Part shown: one piece after another, positions 26,401-36,912 of the stretch | Layout of the letters: every line of letters begins with the position of its first letter | Position numbering within the stretch: position 1 is the first letter of the stretch | Notes under the pieces: generated by a model | The model's database searches: none | The model's input: only the letters and a program-made list of their open reading frames with translations | What the model was told of the DNA's origin: nothing | Made by a program: the position numbers and the translations under genes | Source: Sordaria brevicollis | Taxonomy: Eukaryota; Ascomycota; Sordariomycetes; Sordariales; Sordariaceae | Direction: 5' to 3' | NCBI GenBank assembly: GCA_033439795.1 | Contig: JAUTDP010000011.1 | Location: forward strand, 1,054,001-1,118,000 | Length of the DNA: 64,000 nucleotides

Positions 26401-26735
26401 TGTTGCGGACATCTTCCACGACACTCGCAATCTCACGATCCACCTCGATGTGCCAAGCTTGGACGAAACGGTACTTGGAGGGTATGCCCAGAAACTAGTC
26501 TCCGAATCTGCTTTGCACTTGCCTCGACTACTTGAACCTCGCCCTCCCCCCACCTCGTCCAACTGTTTCTCTCTTGGTTCTCTTCCTCCAGTTATCAACT
26601 CTTTCTTCTCTTTGCAAAGTATTTAATCGGAACACTCTTCAGCGTTCCGACTTTTTGTGTTCTGTCCAGCCTTGCTCTCTTCTCCCTTCAAGATACCCCC
26701 TCTAGTACCCCACTTCTGCAATTGCTCCTGCCAAA
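23487..26735. other. Intergenic, 3.2 kb, divergent promoters
   Basis: The region lies between the minus-strand TBF1-like gene and the plus-strand aldehyde dehydrogenase gene, so it contains both promoters. A GGTC-type tandem repeat occurs near 23698-23719. The stretch just before 26736 is CT-rich, typical of a fungal core promoter and leader. Short minus-strand frames at 24942-25659 have some coding-like composition but no confirmed gene structure. Confidence 0.5.
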
Positions 26736-28371
26736 ATGTCTTCCAACGTCTTTGTTGAGCTCAAGACGCCGATTACCGGCACCTACAAGCAGCCCACCGG
26801 CTTGTAAGTCTTAAACCACAGCCCTCTCTCTCTTCCTCTCGTTTCCTGTCTTCCAAGTGCGACTGCTAACCACTATACTCTAACAGGTTCATCAACAACG
26901 AGTTCGTCGAGGGTGTCGAGAAAAAGACCTTCGAGGTCATCAACCCTGCTACCGAGGAGGTCATCTGCTCCGTCCACGAGGCCACCGAGAAGGATGTCGA
27001 TATCGCCGTCGCCGCTGCCCGCAAGGCTTTCGAGGGTGTCTGGCGCGAGGTCACCCCCCAGCAGCGTGGTATCTACCTCCTCAAGCTCGCCGACCTGATC
27101 GAGAAGAACCTCGACCTCCTCGCCGCTGTTGAGTCTCTCGACAATGGCAAGTCCATCACCATGGCCCGTGGCGACGTTGGCGCCGTCGTTGGCACCATCC
27201 GCTACTATGGCGGTTGGGCTGACAAGGTCGAGGGCAAGACCATCGATATCTCCCCCGACTCCTTCCACTACACCAGGCAAGAGCCTCTCGGTGTTTGCGG
27301 CCAAATCATCCCCTGGAACTTCCCTCTCCTCATGCTTGCCTGGAAGATTGGCCCTGCCCTCGCCACTGGTAACACTATCGTCATGAAGACTGCTGAGCAG
27401 ACTCCTCTCTCTGCTCTTGTCTTTGCTCAGTTCGTCAAGGAGGCTGGTTTCCCCCCTGGTGTTCTCAACATCATCTCCGGTTTCGGCAAGGTTGCTGGTG
27501 CCGCCATCTCATCCCACATGGACATCGACAAGGTTGCTTTCACCGGCTCTACCGCTGTCGGCCGTTCCATCATGAAGGCTGCTGCCGAGTCCAACCTGAA
27601 GAAGGTTACCCTTGAGCTTGGTGGCAAGTCTCCCAACATCATCTTCAACGATGCCGATATCGAGCAGGCCATCGACTGGGTCAACTTTGGTATCTACTTC
27701 AACCACGGCCAGACCTGCTGCGCCGGTTCTCGTGTCTACGTCCAGGAGGGCATCTATGACAAGTTCGTTGAGGCCTTCAAGAAGCGCGCCCAGGCCAACA
27801 AGGTCGGCGACCCCTTCCACGACGAGACCTTCCAGGGCCCTCAGGTCAGCCAGCTTCAGTACGACCGCATCATGGGCTACATCAAGGCCGGTAGGGAGGA
27901 GGGTGCTACTGTCGAGATTGGCGGTGAGCGCCACGGTGACAAGGGCTACTTCATCCAGCCTACCATCTTCACCAACGTCCGCCCCGACATGAAGATCATG
28001 AGGGAGGAGATCTTCGGCCCCGTCTGCGCCGTCGCCAAGTTCTCCACCGAGGAGGAGGTTATCAAGCTCGGCAACGACTCCAACTACGGTCTTGCCGCCG
28101 CCGTCCACACCAAGGACCTCAACACTGCCATCCGTGTCAGCAACCACCTCAGGGCTGGTACCGTTTGGGTCAACACCTGTGAGTATACCTGCATTGGCTT
28201 ATTTGAAGTAATTTCTCCTTGTACTAACCGGAATGTGTCCCAAAAGACAATGCCCTTCACCACCAGCTCCCCTTCGGCGGTTACAAGGAGTCCGGTATCG
28301 GTCGCGAGCTCGGCGAGGCTGCTCTGGCCAACTATACCCAGTGCAAGTCCGTTGCTATCAAGCTCAACTAG
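26736..28371 (+). CDS. NAD(P)+-dependent aldehyde dehydrogenase, cytosolic class
   Basis: Oxidises aldehydes to carboxylic acids; fungal relatives act in ethanol/acetaldehyde use. Exons: 26736-26803, 26887-28178 and 28247-28371, 494 aa, matching the family's usual length. Intron 1 has donor GTAAGT and acceptor TAACAG; intron 2 has donor GTGAGT, branch GTACTAAC and acceptor AAAAG. Conserved features include [14 protein letters not shown], the cofactor-loop FTGSTAVGR, the general base Glu266 in [10 protein letters not shown], the nucleophile Cys300 in [16 protein letters not shown] and [13 protein letters not shown]. The start [12 protein letters not shown] with context CAAAATGTC is well placed. 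There is no mitochondrial presequence, so it is probably cytosolic. Codons are strongly C-ending, suggesting high expression. Very confident on family; substrate is inferred. Confidence 0.95.
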
Positions 28372-29574
28372 GCACCCACAGGGTAGCCTACTTAACCACA
28401 AAAAGAAAGCAAAACAACATAAATACAATAATTACAGGGACAAAGAACAGAAGCCGGGTCAGAGGTTATATTTCCGGGTGTCTGCGAAAAGGATGAAAAA
28501 ACCTGGGGGCTAGGATTGTACTTGACATCTATGATATCCCATACGAGAGCAATGAATTTGATGAACACATAATCTGACCACTTTACTGCTGTGAACACTA
28601 TCTTCTTTTCCAACTCAGCTGTCCTCCAGGAGGGACGCAATTAGCTTCTATGTCAAAAGTTGACCGCTTGGTGCAACTGGATGAAATGAGGCTTGGTGGA
28701 GTGGGGGCCAAGGCGAGCCCCAGATCCGTTCCTGCCGGCTCAAGAAAATCATTCGCGCCTTCTCTTCCAGAAAAGATCTCATGATGTCGCTACCAAATTC
28801 GTTCTTGCAGGTACGTAGATCGGTCGACATGGAGAGCCCAGAGCATTGCGTCTGACTTTCATCGTTGTACAGTACCGGCTGTGGCTGTCCACACACACGC
28901 ACCTACCCCAAAGACATGGGTACGCCCCCTTACACCTTCCCCTTTAGTTTCGCATGCCACTGCGGACACTGGCAAAAGATTCTTCCACCAACACTCACGG
29001 ACATCGTAAAAATCGGGAGTGAGAAATATCGAGGGTTCATAAATCACCAAGTCCACCGTTTTCTTCCTTGAACGTAAGTTACAGGTAGAAAATGGCACTT
29101 CTACCGGCCAGCCTTGTAACCTCCACATGGAAACTTAAGAAGCGTGCAAGAAGCCCTTCATTTTTCAACATGGAAGTCACATTTCTCAGACACGAGGTAT
29201 GTCTCAAAGTCAAATACTGCACGACTGCTTACTTTGGACAGATAGAGTTGAGAAACAACAAGGTTTCTTTATTTTTCCTCCGCTCAATAAAAGACTTGAT
29301 ACCAGACCCAGCAGTTCCTCATCATACGAACTAACTAACTACCCGAGAGATCACATCTGTGTTTGTGTTGTGTGTGCCTGACACTACAAACTGAAAAAAG
29401 GAAATCCGTCCTGAAAACCTCCCACTGGTGTCCAAAAGGAAAAGAAAGCAAAAATTGGGTCTTGATATCCCATCCAGGTGATATCTCTCATCGCCGTCAC
29501 CAATCCAAAGGGACTGGATGCAATGATTGCCCCTGGTGTCGGCAAGATTCACCGCATCGGCCAAGCCTTGCGCT
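28372..29574. other. Intergenic; 3' flanks, includes one half of a duplicated flank
   Basis: 3' flank of the aldehyde dehydrogenase gene (plus) facing the 3' end of the minus-strand small gene. Bases about 29250-29310 (GAAACAACAAGG, then CCTCCGCTCAATAAAAGAC) are repeated, diverged, at 31520-31574 beyond the paralogous gene. No gene seen. Confidence 0.6.
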
Positions 29575-30238
29575 TCAGCAGTCGTCCTCTTTCTTGGGAG
29601 GCTTTAGGATGGATTTCGGTTTCTCTAGAGGGAGATTTTCGTTTTTCATGGGTTTCTTGGGCGGATTGTCAATTTCGTTGACCAGATCTGGGCTTTCAAA
29701 TGCTGCGTAGACCTCTCGCCTCTTTTCGACGAACTTCTTGAGCAAGACTTCGGCAGCCGCAGCCTTCTCATCCTTTGATCTTCCGTTATAACAGTTCATA
29801 AGCGCTTCTCTGTGTTCTAAATAGCAGCTGGTTAGCACAGCAACATCCAACATCTACCATACGCCCGTAGCTGTAGACATGTATGTCGTTGTTGCTGGGG
29901 GGCGCAGGTGAATTAAATGGAATAGTGTGTTTACCTTCACTAAGGAAAATGCCACTTAGTTCTTTTAGCTTGTTACCAATTGCCCGATTGTCCAAAACTC
30001 GCTCCTTGATGATCTTATCCATCCGCTCCAATTTGCTCTTCTCGTCTCTCAACTCGATGCATGCCTTGGTGAGCCTCCCATTGACCGGCTCTACGTTTGC
30101 TTTGTCTAGTAGCACCATTAAGTTGTTGACATTCTCAGTGATGGGTCGTAATTGACGCAAGTTCCATCTATCGCCTCTCTCCTTTTTCTCTTGGGCGTTA
30201 CCAGCCGTTCCTTCTTGGGGATTCGCGTTTGAAGACAT
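29575..30238 (-). CDS. Small two-exon gene, duplicated family (copy 1), unknown function
   Basis: Product not recognised. Exons (minus): 29935-30238 and 29575-29816, joined in phase 1 over a 118-nt intron with donor GTAAAC, branch GCTAAC and acceptor TTTAG, giving 181 aa. The protein looks helical and highly charged (ELRDEKSKLERMDKIIKERV, then VLLKKFVEKRREVYAAF), with a Lys/Pro-rich tail ending KKEDDC. No signal peptide or membrane segment is apparent. It is paralogous to the gene at 31796-32288. Both share the spacing VNxxxxxxD...P...L...E..K...E, the block D.IG..L..L, the intron position just after that block, and a K[R]xE motif in exon 2. A TATA-box 132 bp upstream and a 200-bp flank are also shared. 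Start by paralogy and TATA spacing. Confidence 0.7.
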
Positions 30239-30360
30239 TGTTGAAGTGATTTTGATGTGTTGAGATGCTGGTTGACCGGTCTTTGCACTTGTACTGCTGT
30301 GGGATTGTGAGAGTGATGAAGTTTATGTCTGACTGGATTCAAGAAGGATGGGAAGGACAT

Positions 30361-30570
30361 GACACTCATCTTTATAGACAATTTTCTGCAATCTCTGTTA
30401 GATTTCCGGAATGGTTGACGATATTGTCGGCGTACACGCCCAAGATGGAGCTCAAAGACGTGAGCACAAACATAGTGTAGGTGTTGGCACGGCACAATAG
30501 TGCCCTCAATATCAACACGGGTGGTTATGGGTATATGATTGCCCATCGTATATAGTTGTTGGCTCGTTGG
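30361..30570 (-). promoter_or_regulatory. Duplicated promoter block, copy 1
   Basis: In gene orientation the block begins with CCAACGAGCC. It then has the near-identical words CCAACACCTACAC and GTCTTTGAGCTCC, and ends at a TATA box reading CTATAAAGATGAGTGTC (TATAAAG at 30370-30376). The same order recurs at 32435-32647 upstream of the paralogue. Conservation of non-coding words together with the TATA box argues for regulatory function or recent duplication. Confidence 0.65.
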
Positions 30571-31795
30571 CTTGGAAATGGGCATCCTACACCCCCTATA
30601 GATCAGAGTCTTTGATGAATATATGGCATAATTGGACCAACCTCCAACCTGTCAAGCAGTAATCTATTCCAAGAGGCTCGCGTGACGTGCTGTAGTTTCG
30701 GACACTCTTCGTTGATGGGATAGATCTCCTTTGCGACAATCTATTTGGTCCCTGAATCCGGCCAGAACTTGCTCTTCTCAGACTTTGATATTACCAACTA
30801 AATTCACCTTCGGCGGTTGGGTGTTCCCAAAGGCGGCGCCCCTGTGCATCTTCGTATGTGGCCGCAAGGGTGATGGCAGGCAACATAGTCCGCATGTCGA
30901 GTTTGAGCATCTTGACAAGTGCCTTCCAAGCACGGCGCTCAGTCCGTCCATGATATATCATCGAGATTCGGAGTGCTCCGTCCTTTATTGTCCCAGATTG
31001 CGTGTAAAAGGAAGATGAATTGCGCGTTCGACTTCATGTTAGTGGTTTCCTGGTTGGCATTGAAACTTGGAAGGCACCATCGTCAACCCCCGCCACGGCC
31101 TGCACAGACATTCCACTCCATGAAGAGCACCTTTCATTCACTGCAAGTCAGGTGAGCATTTAAGGTCTAACTTTAGCACCATCTAATAACTCCCAGTAGC
31201 CTGCGTGGTAGGTAGGTATGCTGGTTGAGTCAGTAAAACACGTGGTGTTTTCGTAGGTTGCAGCTGGCCTCGGGTTCGACTCCCAGCCTGGGCGACTGAG
31301 CTTTTTGCGGTTCTACCTGTTCTCCCTTTTGCTTTTTTTTCTGTTCGTTATCCTTCATCACAACATAATGTAAGAACGCAATTCTCGCAAAGGTAGGTCA
31401 CACTCTATCTTTCTGTGGTGCTCGACGACAATCACACAGGCTGATATCGTGCGCACGGTATGCGATATGCGTGCACACTCGTAATGCATCAAAGAGCAAG
31501 GAAGTGGTATGGGAGTATGGGAAACACCAGGTTTCGAATTTTACCTCCGCTTAATAAAGGCTTGGTGCCGGACCAAGTCTACCTATCCCTTCAACTACCT
31601 GGAAAATGTCCGTCTGCGTGTTCCTGCTACAATAACCACGAACAGCCCGTCCTCAAAACCGAGATATCCAAACGACTAATGCCTTCCGTATCTCTTCGCC
31701 AGTTGTACGTCCTATTACGGCCACTCAAGGAAGCCCCTGGTTGATTGATGTTGGCGAGATCAACTCCCTCCGCATCGGCCAAACCTCGTGCTTCA
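30571..31795. other. Intergenic between the two paralogues
   Basis: No protein gene seen. It contains a tRNA-like sequence at 31199-31294 and, at 31520-31574, the duplicated 3' flank of the downstream paralogue. Bases 31741-31795 (GGCGAGATCAAC, CGCATCGGCCAAACC) match the 3' end region of copy 1 near 29540-29570. Confidence 0.55.
31199..31294 (+). pseudogene. tRNA-like sequence, probably a degenerate tRNA
   Basis: It has a good B box (GGGTTCGACTCCC), 3' acceptor CCTGGGC pairing imperfectly with 5' GCCTGCG, and a following CTTTTT terminator. The D and anticodon arms cannot be folded convincingly. The middle carries a 7-bp hairpin (AAAACAC/GTGTTTT), and T-stem pairing is damaged. It is probably a decayed tRNA or a tRNA-derived repeat; no amino acid can be assigned. 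Confidence 0.3.
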
Positions 31796-32288
31796 TTATT
31801 CTTCGGGCAAGTTCTCGAGGTCCTCAAGTACCACTGAGGGAAGTGTTGCTTTGAAGAGCTCTTCTCTCTTTGAGACCATCTCATTATTAAAGACTTTCAA
31901 CACAGCAGCAAGGTTGTCCAGTTCTCCTGGAGCTTTAGTGACAGCTTTCTGAAAGCGGCGAGATCCTATGACACGTACGTTTGTTAGCGAATGGCAATAG
32001 AAGGGGAATGAAGGTGCAAATACGCTTTCTGATATAACACTCCAGGTCTATCAGCATATCGCCAATGCGCTCATCGCCCAAGTTGTTGCTTAGCACGCTG
32101 GAAGAGAGGGTGAGATTTCTTTTTCTCTCCTTCTCAATCTTATTGCGTTCTTCGGTGAGCGCCGGGTGGCTGCGCTCTGGGTCAACTTTGTTGATGTTAT
32201 CGATGATGACCTGCAACACCTTGTTGACCTCATCAACCGAAGTTGTAGTGTATAACTGACCGGTGGGGGCGTAGGCTGGTTGGGGCAT
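31796..32288 (-). CDS. Small two-exon gene, duplicated family (copy 2), unknown function
   Basis: Product not recognised. Exons (minus): 32024-32288 and 31796-31965, joined in phase 1 across a 58-nt intron with donor GTATTT, branch CGCTAAC and acceptor CATAG, giving 144 aa. It starts MPQPAYAPTGQLYTTT. A charged helical core follows (EERNKIEKERKRN, then LSNNLGDERIGDMLIDL), and the protein ends LEDLENLPEE. The exon 2 motif MVSKREELFKA aligns with FVEKRREVYAA of copy 1. It lacks the Lys/Pro tail of copy 1. The ATG at 32288 is preferred: it lies 155 bp downstream of the shared TATA box. A further in-frame ATG at 32573 lies inside the shared promoter block and is rejected. Confidence 0.65.
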
Positions 32289-32434
32289 CGTGAAAGATCT
32301 TTCCAAAGTTTCGACTCTCAGAATGAGTGAATAATGGATGAAATATCGGTGTACGGCTTTGTCGCACCGCCGCACGTAGGATTCTGTTGAAAGGAAAGCT
32401 TGATGACGTGCATGCATGATAAAAATGAAGAACA

Positions 32435-32647
32435 GGACACTCATTTTTATAGATAACTTCTTGCAAGGTCTATTAGATCCCAGAGTTGACTGAAGTTGGT
32501 GCTGGTGCAGGCGTCTAAGACGGAGCTCAAAGACGTGGGCAGGAACATGGCGTGGATGTTGGCATGGTACCAAAGCTAATACTGGATGTTGACACGGGTG
32601 GTTAGTTGTGATATACGACTCATCGTTGGTGATTCGGGCTGTTGGCT
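32435..32647 (-). promoter_or_regulatory. Duplicated promoter block, copy 2
   Basis: It matches copy 1 in order: CCAACATCCACGC for CCAACACCTACAC, an exact GTCTTTGAGCTCC, then CTATAAAAATGAGTGTCC at the TATA position (32443-32451). Next to the far end is GTTGGCTCAG, a near match to the GGCTCGTTGG word of copy 1. Confidence 0.65.
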
Positions 32648-32853
32648 CAGACCGGCCTCGACTTCTTTATCTTTTTCGAAGGAAATATCCCGCCCGGCGA
32701 GTTCCCACGCGTTGGTGGGGTTAATAACGAGAACCAAAGCGTTTTAGAACATGTTTCAGCACACGAAAGTAAGGCTTTAGACAAAAAAGGAGCTTTTTGA
32801 CTTGATGACGGAGAAAGATACCTGATAGCACACACTATCACAATGAACAAGGG

Positions 32854-35800
32854 TAAAATTTGCGATACATCCCCCCAAATCTACAGGGACATCCCCCCCA
32901 CTTCTGACAGCTGATATCAAAGTTTCCTTGTTTTATATGGTAAAACGCCGTTTTCTTATATTATCTAACATTTCTTGGCAAATCTGATAGCAAATCTAAT
33001 AAGTGCGCCGTAACTATTAGAGTCGTAATAATTTTATAGTATTGAGTATAGTAGTCCTAGAATAAAAATTTCAATACAATTAACTTATTTATTTATTCGA
33101 TTCTATTTTATTCTATTTAATTACGATAGGGTTATTTTTATTGCCCTTTCTCTTACGTTATATAATATACGGGTTAGGGTTGTAATCTTCGTCCCCCCCT
33201 TTATACCCTTTTAATTTAAAATTAATCGCGTAGTAAAATTCTTAACCTCTACCCTTAGCCTAATTAGCCTTATATTTAAATTTCCTATACTCCTAAACCT
33301 ATTAGGCATTATATAAACGGTGTAATACTTTTATATATTTAAAGACGAAGGGGGTATTATAAAATGGGATAGTAAGTATACCTTATTAATGTTAAATTAC
33401 TAATTTATTGGGATTAAATTCCTTCTTTACTATAGGTTATAATTTTAAGTAATTAAAATGTTTATTTTTACGCTATTCTACCTATTCCCTATCCCTTTCG
33501 AAGGTAACGTTATAGGGTAGTTTTAATTCCTTGGGTAGCGTTCTCTAGAAGTAATATAATAGATTGGGTAGGGTATAAATAGCGGCTATCTTTTATAATT
33601 CGGCTTCTTTAGCGAAGTGAATTTATTATTATTCCTTTATTATAATTAGGTATTTCCTTATCCTCTCCTCCTCCTCCTATTTCTCCTTCTTTTTAATTTA
33701 CTTTGCCGCTTCTTTATCCTCTTTATCGGCTAACCGCTCGTTAATATCCGACTTCTAAGAATTATAATCGATAAATATATTATTAAAATAGGTAGCGTTA
33801 TTATAGAAGATAATTAATAGAATAAAGGGAATTAGCTTTCGTTATTCGGATTATTCTAATTCGATACGCAATATAGTAGGGTCGATATAATTGGGTAGCG
33901 TTTTAAATTAATTAATATCGGTAAAGGAGGAGGAATAAATAATATTAAATATAGTATTTTTATTTAAATAATTTAAATTATTTGGGCTATTTTTAATATT
34001 ATTATTAATAATAATATAAGAGGTAATATTTAGGGTAGGCTCTCTATACTTAGATTAATTAGCGGGCTTATTAGGTCGGGTCGTTTTAGATATATAGGTT
34101 ACCCTTTTAATCTTAATCGCTTTCTTGGCCGCTTTAAACTATAATTATAATTGCGAATAGGCGGCATCTTTAATAGCGAAAGTCTCGATATTATTACCTA
34201 ATTCGTATTAGGAATAATTATACCGTATAAATATTCGTATAGGGGTAATATTCTTTAATTACGATTACGGGGTAATTATTTAATAGCGTATAAATTAAAT
34301 AATAATTTAAGTAGTAATTTAGGTAGTAATTTATAACCGTATAATTCTCTAATTAGTAAGTAGTTTAATAATGTAAATTTACTCCTTTTTATTAAATGGT
34401 CCTTTATTATATGGGCGTCCTTTAAGTATACCCTTTTTAATTAATTTAAATTTTAAATAAGTATCGACCGAATCCTATACGGGTAATTAATATAAGGAGT
34501 AATTAAGTAGAATAGAGGATATATAAAATTTACCCTAATTTAATTTAAATGCCAAAATAGATAATAATTATCCTTTATAATTAAGACCTTTTATTTAGCG
34601 CGCGCTAAAACCTCTATATTATAGGTATAGGGGAGATTATATTATTTAATAAACCGATTAATATATAGTGGGAGGGGGTTATTATTATATATAATAACGC
34701 TATTACGGGTAATAGGTAATATTAATATTAATAAGCGGTATTAGCGGTTTAATAATTCTAATACTTAAGAGGAGAATTCGAATTTATTTATACTTATTTA
34801 TTTAGTAGCGCCCTAATTAATTCGCATTCGAAATTCGGATTTATTAACCTCTATTATATAATTATAGTAGCGGTTATTAACGTATTGGGTAATAGTATTA
34901 TAGAGGTTAATAAAACTATTACGAGCGTTAACGTTAAACGATTTAAATTGGCTATTATTCGATTCGTTAGGCGATATAATCTTTTAGCCATAATTAAAAA
35001 TATTTAAAGTAAAGTAATAAACCTAAATTTATTTAATAAGTATAAATTATTAATCGATATACTTATTAATAATACGTTATTAGGAAGCGTTAAATTTAGT
35101 AATTAGAATGTAATATACCTTTTTAAAATCCTCGACTGTAGAGGTATAGATTATATATTACTATATAAAGAATAATAATAAACGGGTATTAGTAAATTTA
35201 TTTGGATAGAATAGGTTAAGGGTCGTGGTAGTGCGCGTTGCGTTACGTACGCGCCGGTGGCGTTCGTTTATTTCTTCGATATCGGTAAAGTCTTTTAGTA
35301 AGAGGGTATTGTTAATAATCGTATTATTACGCCTATTATTTTGCTTATTATTATTATTTTACTCGTTATTATCGGAATTCGATAAATTATCGTAATCGTC
35401 GTTATTATCGTTATCGGAATCGGGTGGGGGGTTATTATTATTAGGGCGCCGCTAATATTTTTTAATTATTTTAATAACGTTATAATTAATATATTAAATA
35501 TAATGTTATAGTATAGTATTTAGGAAATAGGTCTATAATATTTTAATTAAACGATTATCGCTATTCGTAATAATAATATTAAGGAGATTAATATCCAAAA
35601 TTTACGTAGTTTACTTAATTTAAATAATAAAGTAAATAAACCCCGCAGCGCCTTCGTTATTTAATATTACCTAGAAAATTAATATAGAGGTCTTCTTTTA
35701 GGTAAATATAATACCTTATATTATAGTAAGGTAATAACGGTTTATCTTATACGTTGTATTAATCGATATAATAAAAGGACTTCGAGATTAAATTTTGTAT

Positions 35801-36912
35801 TAGTAATTATAAACCTAGAAAGCGTTCGAGAGTACGGTCTCTTCCTAATCGTCCTAATTAATATAATAATAAATAATACTATTATTAAAGTTCTCCTTCA
35901 ATAATTATACGAATATTTAAATATTTTAATAATTTTCGCACGAGGAGTATTATATACGATTATATATATTAATAAGGTTTTTTTAAGTTAGTGGGTATTA
36001 GGAATACCGTTTTTTAATTAAGGAGTAGATAGAGCGTATAATATTCTCCCGCTATTCGAAAAGGTTATATACCTAAAAGAAGGTTTCGTTATTTAATTAT
36101 AATACTTATTCCCGTAAAAATAAATATCGATCGAAGTATTTTAATAGCGGGTATTTATTATATATATTATTAATTACCCTTATAATTTATTTTTAATTAA
36201 TTGTAGCGGTCGTTTAGAGGATTATAACGAATAGGTATTCTAATGTAAATTTTCAAAATATATAGAGTTTTTTGCTTCGAGGGTTCTAGGGTAGTGCTTT
36301 TTTATACGCGGTATAATCGTATTAATATTAATACTTAAAGGTCTTACCGAATATTGGGTAGTTCGGGTTAGTGGTTTTATAAGTAAAGGATTAAAAGATT
36401 ACGATTCTAAAACGTTTCTTCGAATAGAATTTAAAAAGGTTATAACGAAGTTAGTCGACGGTATTTTATAACGGAAGTAATTCGATATTAACGGTCTATA
36501 ATTCGCCGTTAAAGGAGGTATTCGATACGAAAATTATAACGGTATTTAATAATATAGAACGTTAGCGGGAAGGTATTTAGGAAATAAAAATAATTAATAA
36601 TAAGTTAATAAAAATTTAGCGATATAATATATTTTATAGTATTATTCGATTAATAGGGTACGTTATAGTAATATAAAGTAATGTTAGGGTTTTCGAGCGA
36701 TGTAACCGTGTGCGTAGTTTTTTAATACTCTAAAAATTTCTAAGACCCGATTTTTTTCTAAAATGTGATGTGTATATAAAATATAGGGTTTTAGCGGGTA
36801 AAACGGGGATTTTGATATATAGGTGCTATCGGCTATTAAAGCGGGTGAGGGTTGGGGTTTTGTATAGGGGGGGATGTCCCTGTAGATTTGGGGGGATGTG
36901 TCGCAAGTTTTA
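32854..36912. mobile_element. DNA transposon, 4.06 kb, 46-bp TIRs, RIP-degraded interior
   Basis: The ends are 46-bp inverted repeats (32854-32899 and 36867-36912) differing at two positions, both C-to-T. Each begins TAAAA and contains GCGAYACATCCCCCC and CTACAGGGACATCC. The outermost TA on each side fits a TA target duplication, which would suggest the Tc1/mariner type, but the element is long for that. The interior is very AT-rich, with CpA/TpG almost absent and CpG retained, as RIP produces. I could not identify a transposase because stops are everywhere. The outer 100-230 bp at each end still contain CA/TG and escaped most mutation. Superfamily uncertain. Confidence 0.8.

Noticed and set aside
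26387..26626. 79-codon frame upstream of the aldehyde dehydrogenase gene
   Set aside because: Lies in the CT-rich promoter and leader zone and has no domain. A regulatory uORF is possible but nothing in the sequence shows it.
27509..28147. 212-codon antisense frame within the aldehyde dehydrogenase gene
   Set aside because: Typical shadow of a gene with strong C-ending codon preference.
31935..32573. Long N-terminal extension of the copy 2 small gene (from ATG at 32573)
   Set aside because: The extension runs through the conserved promoter block and TATA box; in copy 1 the same block is out of frame with the gene, so it is regulatory DNA, not coding.
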